The notes: generated by a model from the sequence alone, not told the origin. A stretch of 64,000 nucleotides of DNA from Filimonas sp. (GCA_017306865.1 JAFKHH010000012.1:248001-312000); one strand, 5' to 3'; shown: positions 34,931 to 44,557, numbered from the stretch's first letter. A program made the numbers and translations.

Positions 34931-35656
34931 ATGAAAAAAGTTGCATTAATACCCGCCCGCTACGCAGCTACCAGATTCCCTGCAAAATTAATGCAGCCAC
35001 TAGGTGATAAAGTTGTGATACGCCATACGTATGATAATACGATGGCTACAGGTTTGTTTGATGAAGTGATTGTAGCAACAGATAGCGAGATTATTTACAA
35101 TGAAATAGTGAATAACGGCGGTAAGGCTGTTATGAGTAAAAAGCCACATGAAAGTGGCAGCGACCGCATTGCAGAAGCTGTTGCAGATATGGCAGTGGAT
35201 ATAATTGTAAACGTACAGGGAGATGAGCCTTTCGTGAAAAAAGAGCCGCTTCAAAAATTGCTACGTGTTTTCGAAGGAGAAGAGGGAAAAAAAGTGCAGG
35301 TAGCAAGCCTGATGCAGGTGCTGAAAGAGCAGAAATTTATTGATGATCCAAACTATGTAAAAGTTGCAGTGGACAAAAATTGTAACTCCTTATTTTTTAG
35401 CCGCTCGGTGATACCTTACCCACGCAACAAAGAACTGCCTGTTACATACTATGAGCATATAGGGGTATATGCCTTTCGCAAAGAAGCCTTGATGAGTTTT
35501 ACAAGCTGGCCAATGACACCATTGGAGTCGGCTGAAAAAATAGAATGTCTGCGTTATCTTGAAAATGGTATTCCATTAAAAATGGTTATTGTAGATTATA
35601 TGGGCGTGGAGATAGATACGCCGGAAGATTTGGAGAGAGCCGCGAAATTCCTTTGA
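34931..35656 (+). CDS. kdsB: 3-deoxy-manno-octulosonate cytidylyltransferase
   Basis: KdsB activates Kdo with CTP to CMP-Kdo for lipopolysaccharide inner-core synthesis in the cytoplasm. The 241-residue length is normal. Motifs: IPARYAATRFPAKLM at the nucleotide-binding N-terminus, VIVATDS, SGSDRIAEA, VNVQGDEPFV (metal-binding), FFSRSVIPYPR, YYEHIGVYAFRKEALM and LESAEKIECLRYLENG. It indicates a Kdo-containing outer membrane. It is transcribed alone from a short leader and ends at a strong bidirectional terminator. Confidence 0.97.
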   Translation: MKKVALIPARYAATRFPAKLMQPLGDKVVIRHTYDNTMATGLFDEVIVATDSEIIYNEIVNNGGKAVMSKKPHESGSDRIAEAVADMAVDIIVNVQGDEPFVKKEPLQKLLRVFEGEEGKKVQVASLMQVLKEQKFIDDPNYVKVAVDKNCNSLFFSRSVIPYPRNKELPVTYYEHIGVYAFRKEALMSFTSWPMTPLESAEKIECLRYLENGIPLKMVIVDYMGVEIDTPEDLERAAKFL

Positions 35657-35690
35657 TTGTTGAATGATGATATTGTTTAATTGTTCTGCC

Positions 35691-35714
35691 TTGGTTCGTG
35701 TCCTCACGAACCAA
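35691..35714. repeat. 10-bp hairpin after kdsB
   Basis: TTGGTTCGTG (35691-35700), TCCT loop, CACGAACCAA (35705-35714). It stands just before the main terminator and has no T-run. Confidence 0.6.
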
Positions 35715-35750
35715 TTGCGTCCCGGTTTGTAAGAGCCCGGCAATGCAAGT

Positions 35751-35799
35751 AAAGCAGAGAAGGCCACTTTCAAAAAGTGGCCTTCTCTGCTTTATTTAG
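35751..35799. terminator. Bidirectional terminator between kdsB and rhomboid gene
   Basis: A perfect 20-bp stem: AAAGCAGAGAAGGCCACTTT (35751-35770), CAA loop, then 35774-35793, followed by ATTTAG. It serves both convergent genes. Confidence 0.88.
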
Positions 35800-35814
35800 A
35801 ATCTACTGTCCTTA

Positions 35815-37254
35815 TTATTCTGAAACGTCCAATGTTTTTTCTATATCCTTATTAATCTGTTGAAGTTCGTTATCGTAATCAAATGACTTTTCATTTTCAC
35901 GTTTAATAAGTAATTCAGTTTGTCTTAAACGCAAGCCTGCATATTTAGCTAAAATGTCCCGTCGCTTCTTGTCAGAAACAGATAAATTGTAATTGCCCGT
36001 AGAGTCCATAGATGCCTTCAGGCTACGCCAGATAGGCAGAGAGACTGTATTTAATTGTTCCGCATTTTGTATAGAGAACGTATCTGAGCGTACTCCGTCC
36101 AGTGGTTTAGTCGCTATGCCTTCCTGTTGTATAAATCTGTCTACTGTATGTTGAAATTTTGCAGAATCATCTTTTAACGTAGGTAAGACTAATGCGGTAA
36201 TTACAATAGTGGCTACAGCCGTAATGATCATAGATGCAGAAGCGTTATCTTTTTTACTTATAAAGAAATAGTAATAAACATATCCGAATACAAAACCACT
36301 CACCAGGCCTCCGATATGAGCTGCATTATCAATGCCCCCCTTCATTCCATACACCAGGTTGTACAATACGAATACACCTATGCTTTGCAACAGTGAGTTT
36401 CTTACTGATTTTTCAAGGTGATTAGTTGTAAGCAGTGCAAGAAATACACCATACAAGCCAAAGATAGCGCCGGATGCGCCTACGCTTACCCGCTCACCGC
36501 TCCACCATATACTTGTAAGGCTGGCAAGTATGCCGCAGGCTAAATATACCGTCAGGTAACGCCATTTGCCTAGTAACGGTTCCAGGAATATGCCAACACT
36601 AATTAGTGCATACATGTTGAATAGCAAATGGATAACGCCTCCGTGCTGGAAAACATTTGTGATTAACCTGAACCAATCGCCATTTGCGGTCAGGAAGCGG
36701 ATATTGCCACCCCATTTGATAAGAGAGGCTACCGTGAAGTTTACAAAACCAGCACCGGCAACCACCATCATAATAAACACAAAAACGTTAATGCCTACAA
36801 GTGTGTAAGTAACCTTTCTGCCACCAACTCCAAGGCGCATCTTTTCCGTTCCCGTCAGGTTGTTTGATTGCATGCGCTCCGCCAGGTCTTTTTCATAAGC
36901 CTCTTGCTTTGCCACTGCCGTGTTAAACTTTTCAGTTAATGTTTCCGGGGTATTCAAACCGCGCTGCTCATTAAGGGCATTAATAAACGTTTCCAGGTTT
37001 CCGGCATTCCTTTTCGAACCGCCAAGAAGTGCGTCACTGTTTTTACTAAGCAACGTAGCAAGACCATTTTCCACCGTTACAACGATGATGCCTCCAGGCT
37101 TCCATGCGGTTTTGGGTATATGAATATCAAAGCTATTGGCGCTGGTTGCTGTCATTTGCCATTGCAGTGAATGCGCTGACTCAAATAAAAGCGTCGAAAA
37201 TTGTGAGATATCAAGGCCATTTAATTCATAATAGCCGGTATGCGAGGATGCCAT
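35815..37254 (-). CDS. Rhomboid family intramembrane serine protease with extra N- and C-terminal regions
   Basis: A 479-residue intramembrane protease. The first 150 residues are a soluble alpha/beta domain (GGIIVVTVENGLATLLS). The rhomboid core spans about 155-340. It includes NVFQHGGVIHLLFNMYALI, SVGASGAIFGLYGVFLAL with the catalytic serine, and DNAAHIGGLVSGFVFGY with the catalytic histidine. The C-terminal 130 residues after the last helix form a soluble part rich in charged helices. Simple rhomboids are about 200-280 residues long, so both extensions are notable and may recruit substrates. The promoter is a TACCTTCG box. Confidence 0.93.
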   Translation of the reverse strand: MASSHTGYYELNGLDISQFSTLLFESAHSLQWQMTATSANSFDIHIPKTAWKPGGIIVVTVENGLATLLSKNSDALLGGSKRNAGNLETFINALNEQRGLNTPETLTEKFNTAVAKQEAYEKDLAERMQSNNLTGTEKMRLGVGGRKVTYTLVGINVFVFIMMVVAGAGFVNFTVASLIKWGGNIRFLTANGDWFRLITNVFQHGGVIHLLFNMYALISVGIFLEPLLGKWRYLTVYLACGILASLTSIWWSGERVSVGASGAIFGLYGVFLALLTTNHLEKSVRNSLLQSIGVFVLYNLVYGMKGGIDNAAHIGGLVSGFVFGYVYYYFFISKKDNASASMIITAVATIVITALVLPTLKDDSAKFQHTVDRFIQQEGIATKPLDGVRSDTFSIQNAEQLNTVSLPIWRSLKASMDSTGNYNLSVSDKKRRDILAKYAGLRLRQTELLIKRENEKSFDYDNELQQINKDIEKTLDVSE

Positions 37255-37277
37255 AGTAATATTGTTAGCTTAAGAAA

Positions 37278-37285
37278 CGAAGGTA
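37278..37285 (-). promoter_or_regulatory. -7 box (TACCTTCG) of the rhomboid gene
   Basis: On the minus strand TACCTTCG runs 37285-37278, 23 nt before the ATG at 37254. No -33 TTTG at standard spacing. Confidence 0.45.
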
Positions 37286-37296
37286 GGTAAAATGTA

Positions 37297-37407
37297 AGTT
37301 GTGAGTAGCCAGTTGGAGAGAAGAAAACTATTGGGTCAATAGTCAATAAGTTATAAATATGAGCGCTCTTCGGACTGGCATAACCTCACAATTGGCCACT
37401 CACAACT
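37297..37407. repeat. Word-type inverted repeat (GTGAGTGGCCA family)
   Basis: AGTTGTGAGTAGCCAGTTG (37297-37315) pairs with 37389-37407 at 17 of 19 positions across a 73-nt loop. It separates the divergent rhomboid and nitrilase genes, so here it cannot be a 3'-end structure for either of them. Single arms of this vocabulary occur near 23975-24025 and 43078-43100. Confidence 0.75.
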
Positions 37408-37454
37408 CACAGCATCGCCTTGGCTTCTTGCTGCGAAACAAGTAACTTGCAAGT

Positions 37455-38249
37455 ATGTCATCACTTACGCTCACACTTATACAAACGAACCTCTCCTGGG
37501 AAAACAAAAGCGAGAACCTCGCCATGTTTGAAAAGAAGATACAGGCGATACAGGAAAAGACAGAGATCATTATCCTACCGGAAATGTTTAGTACAGGGTT
37601 TAGCATGAAGCCAGAGCTTCTTGCTGAAGACATGAGCGGCGAGACAGTAACATGGATGAAGCGTGTTGCAAGAGAGAAACGCGTAATACTTACAGGTAGT
37701 GTTATCATTAAAGAGAACGACAATTATTACAACAGGTTAATATGGATGTTGCCTAATGGTGAATATGGTATATATGATAAACGCCATCGTTTTGCTTATG
37801 CCGGTGAAGACCAGCATTATGCAGCGGGCAACAAAAGACTGATCGCTTCTGTAAAGGGATGGAAGATCAACTTACTGGTATGCTATGATCTTCGGTTTCC
37901 TATATGGGCAAGGCAGCAGTCACAGGACCAAGGATTAGAATATGATCTGCTGGTGTATGTAGCGAACTGGCCGGAGCGAAGAAGCCTGCCATGGAAAACC
38001 TTATTGCAGGCAAGGGCAATAGAGAATCAGTCCTTTGTGGTAGGTGTGAACCGCGTGGGAGAAGATGGAAACAATATTTATCATAGTGGGGACTCTATGG
38101 TTATAAGTCCGCTGGGAGAAGTTATGTATCATAAACAACATGATGAAGACGTCTTCACCATTACCATACAAAAAGATACACTTGAAGAGGTGCGTACAAA
38201 ATTTCCTTTCTGGAAAGATGCGGATGACTTTACATTGCTAAATGATTAA
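37455..38249 (+). CDS. Nitrilase superfamily amidohydrolase, omega-amidase (YafV) type
   Basis: A cytoplasmic C-N hydrolase of 264 residues. The Glu-Lys-Cys triad is visible: IILPEMFSTGF (Glu near residue 43), DKRHRFAYAGE (Lys near 110) and LLVCYDLRFPIW (Cys near 145). The MFSTGF and HRFAYAGED features match YafV/Nit2 omega-amidases, which remove toxic omega-amides (alpha-ketoglutaramate) produced by glutamine transaminases and methionine salvage. The methionine-type aminotransferase at 18917 could supply such substrates, but they are not linked in sequence. It precedes nagA by 59 nt. Confidence 0.92.
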   Translation: MSSLTLTLIQTNLSWENKSENLAMFEKKIQAIQEKTEIIILPEMFSTGFSMKPELLAEDMSGETVTWMKRVAREKRVILTGSVIIKENDNYYNRLIWMLPNGEYGIYDKRHRFAYAGEDQHYAAGNKRLIASVKGWKINLLVCYDLRFPIWARQQSQDQGLEYDLLVYVANWPERRSLPWKTLLQARAIENQSFVVGVNRVGEDGNNIYHSGDSMVISPLGEVMYHKQHDEDVFTITIQKDTLEEVRTKFPFWKDADDFTLLND

Positions 38250-38308
38250 TCAGTAAGATTGGTACACATTGCCGGGTAGCCGGCTGATGGTAGCCAGAAA
38301 CAAGTTTT

Positions 38309-39412
38309 ATGGGCAAGATCGCATATACAGCCAAACAGGTTTTTACAGGAATAGATATGCTGCTGAATCATGCAGTAGTCGTAGAAGAAGGCATTATTGA
38401 AAATGTAGTGCCGGTGGTAACGCTGCCAAAAGACATGGACATAAAGTCTTATGGTGATGGCGTGATAGCGCCTTCCTTCATAGATCTTCAATTGTATGGT
38501 GCATACGGCAGGTTACTTTCTGTTTACCCGGATGCAGAAACGTTAGCTGCAACAGTGGACTATTGCAGAAAGGGTGGCGCTGCTTATTGCATGCCAACGG
38601 TAGCAACCAATACGTACGATGTCATTTTTAAATGCATTGATGCAATACGTGATTACTGGAAACAAGGTGATAAAGGTGTATTGGGCCTGCATGTAGAAGG
38701 GCCGTGGATCAGTAAGGCAAAGCGGGGGGCGCATATAGAAGAACTGATCTTTTCACCAACGCTGGAGCAGGCAAAAGAATTGCTGGAATACGGAAATGAC
38801 GTGATTAAGATGATCACATTGGCGCCGGAGGAATGCTCACAGGAAATAATTGATCTTATTTGCTCTTATAACATTGTTATATCAGCGGGGCATAGCAGTA
38901 CCAGTTACAAAACTGCCATGCACGCTTTTGATAGTGGCATTAATGCTGTTACACATTTGTTCAATGCGATGAGTGCCTTTCAGCATAGAGAGCCGGGGCT
39001 TGTTGGTGCTGCGTTTGATCACAAAATTGTTCGTGCAAGTATTATTCCCGACGGCCATCATGTAGACTATACAGCATTACGCATAGCAAAGAAAATAATG
39101 GGAGAGCGTTTGTTTGTAATAACAGATGCAGTAACAGAAACAGGCAAAGGGCCTTACCAGCACATGCTTGCTGGCGATAAGTATGAAGCCAACGGAGTAC
39201 TAAGCGGTTCTGCTTTGACGATGCAGAAAGCGGTGTACAACCTCGTAAATCATGCAGACATTCCATTGTCCGAAGCGTTGCGCATGTGTAGCCTGTATCC
39301 TGCGCGCATTCTCAATAGCACAGATGATCATGCATTGATCAAAGCTGGCTATGCTGCAGAGATGGTTATACTGAACGAAGACTTAGAAGTGGTAGAATTA
39401 ATAACAGAATAA
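38309..39412 (+). CDS. nagA: N-acetylglucosamine-6-phosphate deacetylase
   Basis: NagA deacetylates GlcNAc-6-phosphate to glucosamine-6-phosphate in amino-sugar catabolism and cell-wall recycling. The 367-residue protein has the amidohydrolase core with VIAPSFIDLQLYGAYG at the first metal site (family HxH region; here LQLYGAYG without the second His), GLHVEGPWI (Glu ligand), AGHSS and THLFNAMSAFQHREPG (His ligands), GHHVDYTALR, and VITDAVTETG (Asp). Loss of the HxH pair is usual for single-metal NagA proteins, which keep Glu and two His. NagB is not in the window. A word repeat of the CGTGAA family begins 4 nt past the stop. Confidence 0.93.
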   Translation: MGKIAYTAKQVFTGIDMLLNHAVVVEEGIIENVVPVVTLPKDMDIKSYGDGVIAPSFIDLQLYGAYGRLLSVYPDAETLAATVDYCRKGGAAYCMPTVATNTYDVIFKCIDAIRDYWKQGDKGVLGLHVEGPWISKAKRGAHIEELIFSPTLEQAKELLEYGNDVIKMITLAPEECSQEIIDLICSYNIVISAGHSSTSYKTAMHAFDSGINAVTHLFNAMSAFQHREPGLVGAAFDHKIVRASIIPDGHHVDYTALRIAKKIMGERLFVITDAVTETGKGPYQHMLAGDKYEANGVLSGSALTMQKAVYNLVNHADIPLSEALRMCSLYPARILNSTDDHALIKAGYAAEMVILNEDLEVVELITE

Positions 39413-39416
39413 GAGA

Positions 39417-39638
39417 CGTGAATCGTGAGTCGGCAAACGTGAATTAATGATTGATGGATTCTGGCTGGTTTTCAAGGCCTGCCAGGTTCTGTTGAACAGA
39501 GATATGCTGCTGAAGAGTGCGACGCAAGAAAAGCCGATGCTTATTTTTCAGCTTGTATCTAAATAATATCAACATAGACTTATAAGGCTCCCAAAACTTT
39601 ATAGGTTTTGATTCACGGTTTGCGTCTCACGATTCACG
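39417..39638. repeat. Word-type inverted repeat (CGTGAA family) with long loop
   Basis: Arms 39417-39444 and 39611-39638 pair at 24 of 28 positions (CGTGAATCGTGAG shared). The 166-nt loop contains TCTGTTGAACAGA, and a 16-mer at 39513-39528 that is repeated exactly at 55679-55694 (AAGAGTGCGACGCAAG). Fills the nagA-S9 gap; no gene seen inside. Confidence 0.8.
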
Positions 39639-39661
39639 ATAAACGAAACATAACACACATT

Positions 39662-42067
39662 ATGAGAACCAACTATTGCTGGCTGCTGTTGCTGCTGATT
39701 GGCGCCTCTGCTAAATCTCAACAACTTACAGTAGAGAAAATCATGCGTGATCCTAAGTGGATCGGCACCTCACCTTCGAATGTTACATGGTCTTACGACA
39801 GTAAAACAGTTTTCTTCGACTGGAATCCTGATAAAAATGAATCAGATTCTACCTATGCCTACAACCTGCAAACGAAGAAAATAGAAAAGTCTCCTTACAA
39901 AAACGTGCGCTTGCAGCAAGCCATTAGAAATGGTAGTTATAGCCGCACTTATAACCAGCTTGTATATGCATATAATGGGGACATCTTCCTGCTAGACCTG
40001 AAGACAAACAATACAACGAGATTAACACGAACAGAAGAGGCAGAAAGTAACCCCAGGTTTATCCGTAATGATGAATGGATCGTTTACCTGCGCGGACAAA
40101 ACCTTTTCGGATGGAATGTGAAAAATGGTAGCACAGAGCAGTTAACCAACTTTACCCGTACTGGTGATGCTGCACCTGCACCGGCTGCTACTGGGTTTCG
40201 CGGAGGGGGAAGAACACAAGGCACTACGACTGCAACAGGCAATCAACAGGAGCAATGGTTGCAAAAAGAACAATTACGCTTATCTGAAGTGCTGAAGAGC
40301 AGGAAGAATAAGAAAGATGCAAGAGATGCTTTCCTGAAAACACAGAAAGAAACAGATACGTTAAAGACTATTGCTATAGGAGAGAAGGTACTTACAAGTG
40401 TACAGGCAAACCCAACCGGCAGGTATATTACTTATCGTTTATTTACACCGGCAACAAGCAATAAAAATACAATTGTACCAGACTATGTAACGGAAAGCGG
40501 TTTTACTACAGATATACCGGGTAGAACAAAAGTGGGAGAGATACAGGGTAAATATGAAGCTTTTGTATTCGACACAGAAAAAGATACCGTGGTTACCATT
40601 GCAGTAGACTCTTTGCCAGGCATACTCGACCAGCCGGATTATGTAAAAGATTACCCTAAGAAAAATGAGAATAAAAAGCAGGCATCGCGTGGTGTGGTCA
40701 TTGGTGGTATATACTGGAATGAAAGCGGCGCAGCAGCTATTGTTGATATTCGCTCGCAAGACAATAAGGACAGATGGATCATGCAGCTAAACCCAGCTAC
40801 AGGTAAGCTGACGCTGGTAGACAGGCAGCGTGATGAGGCCTGGATTGGCGGCCCCGGTGTAGGTTTTGGTGCAAGAATTGGCTGGATAAATGACAATGCC
40901 ATTTATTTCCAGAGCGAAGCAACAGGGTATTCGCATCTGTACACTTATGCACTAAACACAGGTACAAAAACTGATCTGACAAAAGGTAACTACGAAGTAC
41001 AAGATGTAGTACTGAACAGGGCAAAACAATCTTTTTACCTCTTGACAAATGAAGATCATCCAGGGAAACAGAACTGGTATAAAATAAAGACGGACGGAAC
41101 TGGGAAGGAGAAAATAACTGCAATGACAGGCGGTTATGATGTGGCATTGTCTCCCGATGAAAAAACGATCGCCTATCGCTATTCCTATATTAATAAACCA
41201 TGGGAGTTGTTTGTGCAGGAAAATGCACAAGGCAAAACCGCTGTACAGGTTACAGATAAGGCAGCAAGCGACACATTCAAAATGTATCCTTGGCGAGAAA
41301 CAAACATCTTTACAATTAAAGCGCGTGATGGAAAAGATATTTATGCACGCATCTATGAGCCTGCTGCCGGTAAGAAGAATGGCGCGGCTGTGATCTTTGT
41401 ACATGGTGCTGGTTATTTGCAAAACGTTCATTACTGGTGGAGTCAATACTTCCGTGAGTATATGTTCAACAATCTACTGGCAGATAAAGGATATACCGTA
41501 TTAGATGTTGATTACCGTGCAAGCAGTGGTTATGGCCGTGATTGGAGAACGGGGATCTACCGCTTTATGGGTGGTAAAGACTTGGATGATGAAGTGGATG
41601 CAGCACAGTACCTGGTAAAAGAAAAAGGTGTGGATGCAGCACGTATAGGTATGTATGGCGGTAGCTATGGTGGCTTTATGACGCTGATGGCGCTATTTAC
41701 ACAACCGGATGTATTTAAGGCAGGTGCAGCATTGCGCCCTGTAACGGATTGGGCACACTACAACCACGGGTACACAAGTAATATTTTAAACGAACCATTT
41801 AATGATAGCATTGCCTATGCAAAATCTTCACCGATCAATTTTGCAGGCGGCCTGAAAAATCATTTGTTGATCTGTCACGGTATGGTAGACACCAACGTAA
41901 ACTTCCAGGATGCAGTGAGGCTGAACCAAAAATTGATAGAGCTGGGTAAAGACAATTGGGAAATGGCTGTATATCCTGTAGAAGACCATGGCTTTGTAGA
42001 GCCAAGCAGTTGGACAGATGAATACAAAAGAATATTGAAACTGTTTGATACGTATCTACAGAAGTAA
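39662..42067 (+). CDS. S9 family prolyl oligopeptidase / dipeptidyl-peptidase-like serine peptidase
   Basis: An exported 801-residue serine peptidase. A signal peptide from the ATG at 39662 (YCWLLLLLIGASAKSQ) precedes a beta-propeller domain with SYDSKTVFFDWNPDK and repeated DPPIV-type blades (SPDEKTIAYRYSYINKPWE). The alpha/beta-hydrolase domain starts near 590. It has the nucleophile in GMYGGSYGGFMTLMALF (Ser near 666), the acid in CHGMVDTNVNFQDAV and the histidine in PVEDHGFVEPSSW. It likely removes dipeptides or cleaves short peptides in the periplasm. A poorly conserved Gly/Thr-rich insertion lies near 180-210. Confidence 0.92.
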   Translation: MRTNYCWLLLLLIGASAKSQQLTVEKIMRDPKWIGTSPSNVTWSYDSKTVFFDWNPDKNESDSTYAYNLQTKKIEKSPYKNVRLQQAIRNGSYSRTYNQLVYAYNGDIFLLDLKTNNTTRLTRTEEAESNPRFIRNDEWIVYLRGQNLFGWNVKNGSTEQLTNFTRTGDAAPAPAATGFRGGGRTQGTTTATGNQQEQWLQKEQLRLSEVLKSRKNKKDARDAFLKTQKETDTLKTIAIGEKVLTSVQANPTGRYITYRLFTPATSNKNTIVPDYVTESGFTTDIPGRTKVGEIQGKYEAFVFDTEKDTVVTIAVDSLPGILDQPDYVKDYPKKNENKKQASRGVVIGGIYWNESGAAAIVDIRSQDNKDRWIMQLNPATGKLTLVDRQRDEAWIGGPGVGFGARIGWINDNAIYFQSEATGYSHLYTYALNTGTKTDLTKGNYEVQDVVLNRAKQSFYLLTNEDHPGKQNWYKIKTDGTGKEKITAMTGGYDVALSPDEKTIAYRYSYINKPWELFVQENAQGKTAVQVTDKAASDTFKMYPWRETNIFTIKARDGKDIYARIYEPAAGKKNGAAVIFVHGAGYLQNVHYWWSQYFREYMFNNLLADKGYTVLDVDYRASSGYGRDWRTGIYRFMGGKDLDDEVDAAQYLVKEKGVDAARIGMYGGSYGGFMTLMALFTQPDVFKAGAALRPVTDWAHYNHGYTSNILNEPFNDSIAYAKSSPINFAGGLKNHLLICHGMVDTNVNFQDAVRLNQKLIELGKDNWEMAVYPVEDHGFVEPSSWTDEYKRILKLFDTYLQK

Positions 42068-42070
42068 ATA

Positions 42071-42205
42071 GTTTCGATGTTTCATTCGTTTACACGTTTC
42101 TGTAAGAAAGCCACATCTCAGATGTGGCTTTCTTATTAGGCTAAGTATGTGATACTTATAAGAGTTAAAACATGAAACTTGTAAACATTGAAACTCCTGA
42201 AACTC
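42071..42205. terminator. Terminator within GTTTC-word arms
   Basis: TAAGAAAGCCACATC (42103-42117), TCA loop, then its perfect complement 42121-42135, followed by TTAG. The outer arms are GTTTC words (42071-42102) facing GAAAC words (42173-42205). A single arm of the same vocabulary lies at 9443-9487. Confidence 0.75.
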
Positions 42206-42303
42206 TTTCGCCGCTTGTCTGCTTCCAAAGCCATTCATCCCAATTCGAAAAATCGCTGTAACTTTTTTTTCGTCCATCCGTTTCTCAGGAAAAGCCACTT
42301 AAA

Positions 42304-43026
42304 ATGAAAAAATTATTCTTATTCCTGCTGCTGTCCCTTTCTGTTGCCGGGTCAGTAAGTGCGCAAACAACAATTAACGATGCTAATGCTGAAGTAAGAA
42401 GCGTTGGAGCTTTTACCGGGCTGAGCGTGGCAACTGGTATTAAAGTATATGTAACACAGAGTTCGAGTGAGGCTGTAGCCATAAGCGCAAGCACAAAAGA
42501 ATACCGTGACAAAATTGTTACGGAGGTAGTAAATGGCGTGTTGAAGATTTATTATAAATCTGACTGGAAGGGAAATACAAATATTAAAAACAGCATGCAG
42601 TTAAAGGCCTATGTGTCCGTAAAAACCCTGAATATTTTAAGAGCATCTTCCGGTTCAAACCTTGAAGTAAAAGATAAACTGAGCGTAGGTGATATAGATA
42701 TAGATATTTCTTCCGGAGCGAACGTACGCGTTGCGCTTTCTGCGGGTAACGTGAAGGTACGCCAGGGCAGTGGCGCTGTATCTAAATTCTCTGGCAATGC
42801 TAAAAGCCTGGACATAGCAGTAAACAGCGGAGCCAATTTTGATGGTGAAGGTTTTGCAGTAGATGTGTGCGATGCTGATGCGAGCAGCGGCGGAAGAATA
42901 GATATCAGTGTAAATAAAGAGTTGTCAGCTTCTGCATCCAGTGGCGGAGATATTCGTTACAGCGGGAGTGCAACCATTAAAAAAGTATCGAACAGTAGCG
43001 GTGGAAGTATTAAGAAGGCGAAGTAA
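42304..43026 (+). CDS. Head GIN domain-containing protein (DUF2807)
   Basis: An exported 240-residue protein of the DUF2807 family. After a signal peptide (LFLFLLLSLSVAGSVSAQ) the sequence AFTGLSVATGIKVYVTQSSS matches the family start. The rest is a run of short Ser/Gly-rich strands (GDIDIDISSGANVRVALSAG, ASSGGDIRYSGSA) that would form a right-handed beta-helix-like stack. Such proteins are abundant and uncharacterised in Bacteroidota. It is transcribed alone and convergent with the amidohydrolase gene. Confidence 0.9.
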   Translation: MKKLFLFLLLSLSVAGSVSAQTTINDANAEVRSVGAFTGLSVATGIKVYVTQSSSEAVAISASTKEYRDKIVTEVVNGVLKIYYKSDWKGNTNIKNSMQLKAYVSVKTLNILRASSGSNLEVKDKLSVGDIDIDISSGANVRVALSAGNVKVRQGSGAVSKFSGNAKSLDIAVNSGANFDGEGFAVDVCDADASSGGRIDISVNKELSASASSGGDIRYSGSATIKKVSNSSGGSIKKAK

Positions 43027-43116
43027 GGGATAAGGTGAAGGCGTGAAGCTATAAGGAAAAGTAATGGATGATTTTATGCCACTCACTACTCACAAACACA
43101 TCATCCCCCAAAATAG

Positions 43117-43150
43117 AAAAGAGCGGTTGAATTTTCAACCGCTCTTCTTT
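43117..43150. terminator. Bidirectional terminator between convergent genes
   Basis: AAGAGCGGTTGAA (43119-43131), TT loop, TTCAACCGCTCTT (43134-43146), with A-rich and T-rich flanks. After it come GTAC/TTCGTAC words at 43154-43185. Confidence 0.85.
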
Positions 43151-43183
43151 GTTCGTACTTAGTCCCTTGTACTTCGTACCTTC

Positions 43184-44488
43184 TTATAAGCCGTACTTAT
43201 ATTTATACTTTTCGTACAGTTCTTTCTGCTTATTATCAAGGCTTACATCGCGGCCCTGTATAAAAGCCTTGCTGATCAGGCTGGACTTCATATCCAGGAT
43301 ATCGCCGTCGCTGATAACGATGTTTGCATCCTTGCCGACTTCCAGCGAGCCTGTTTTATCAGATACACCTAAGATCTTAGCGCTATTCAGCGTAATTGCA
43401 GATAAAGCTTCTTCCTTAGTCAAGCCATATGTTGCAGCAGTGCCGGCATTGAAAGGCAGGTTGCGATAACGGCTTTCGTCATGTGAATCGTTGATAGCGA
43501 ATAGCACACCTGCTTTTTGTAAAACTGCAGGCGTTTTAAATGGCTGGTCTACATCATCATCTTCTGTGGAAGGCAAAGCATGTTGCTCATTTAGAATAAC
43601 TGCTATATTGTTTTGCTTCAGCAAGTCTGCGATCTGCCAGCTTTCGCTGCCGCCAACAATCACAACGTTAAAACCAAATTCCTTTACAAAATCAACAGCG
43701 ATCAGCATTTGTTTGATCTGGTCACCATGCACAAACAATTTTTGCGTACCGTTAAACAGACCTTTTACCGCTTCCAGTTTCAGGTTTGTTTCCTTATGCG
43801 TGCTCTCTGCCAAATAAGCTTTCGCCTGGCGGAAGAACGATTTAATTTCCTCTACCTTATCCAGTGCCTGCTTTGTAGCATCGGGCTGTTCTCCACGCTG
43901 GCCAAGAAATGCTGCAAAACGGCTCGGCCTGCTGATAAAACTTGGCAGGCTTATATGTATTGCATTATCCAGTTTATACGCTGCATCTTCATAGTTCCAT
44001 GCATCCAGTTGTACTACAGAAGAAGAGCCGCTGATAGAACCACCCTGTGGTGTTACACTTGCCAGCAGGATACCATTTGCACGAAGTGTACCTGTGATCT
44101 TAGAATCTGTATTGTACGCACTGATAGAGCGGACGCTTGGATTTAAGTCGCCCAGCTCAGCATAGTCATTACTGCCGCGAACACCACTACCTATTTCCTT
44201 CAGGCCAAGATCTGTGTCTGGTAAGATCAGACCAGGATATACGTGTTTGCCTTTTGCGCTAAACACCTTTACATCATCCATCGGTATAGGAAGATTCTGT
44301 CCCAGCTTAACGATCTTGCCGTTTTCTATTTCAATAGTTGTATTTGTCAGCACCTGCCCGTTACCTACGTGTACAGTGCCATCCGTTATATACAGCTTAC
44401 CCTTATACTCCTTTGCCGGGTAAACCGTCTCTTGTGCAAAAGCAGAAACGCTAAGCGCACAAGCCAATATTGCAAATGTTTTTTTCAT
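43184..44488 (-). CDS. Amidohydrolase-fold protein with degenerate metal site
   Basis: An exported 434-residue protein (signal TFAILACALSVSAFAQ). It has the composite beta-sandwich and TIM-barrel outline of imidazolonepropionase-like amidohydrolases: ENGKIVKLGQNLPIP, GKHVYPGLILPDTDLGL, ALSAITLNSAKILGVSDKTGSLEVGKDANIVI. The first metal motif, normally PGxIDxHxH, reads PGLILPDTD, so both histidines are missing, and no convincing replacement for the later His ligands is seen. It is probably a pseudo-enzyme partner of the larger paralogue encoded 70 nt upstream in the same operon. Confidence 0.85.
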   Translation of the reverse strand: MKKTFAILACALSVSAFAQETVYPAKEYKGKLYITDGTVHVGNGQVLTNTTIEIENGKIVKLGQNLPIPMDDVKVFSAKGKHVYPGLILPDTDLGLKEIGSGVRGSNDYAELGDLNPSVRSISAYNTDSKITGTLRANGILLASVTPQGGSISGSSSVVQLDAWNYEDAAYKLDNAIHISLPSFISRPSRFAAFLGQRGEQPDATKQALDKVEEIKSFFRQAKAYLAESTHKETNLKLEAVKGLFNGTQKLFVHGDQIKQMLIAVDFVKEFGFNVVIVGGSESWQIADLLKQNNIAVILNEQHALPSTEDDDVDQPFKTPAVLQKAGVLFAINDSHDESRYRNLPFNAGTAATYGLTKEEALSAITLNSAKILGVSDKTGSLEVGKDANIVISDGDILDMKSSLISKAFIQGRDVSLDNKQKELYEKYKYKYGL

Positions 44489-44557
44489 CTTTTAAATTTT
44501 AGTTTGTGTGTTTCAATACTCAATTGCAAAAAACAATTAAGCAATTAAACCATTTAA

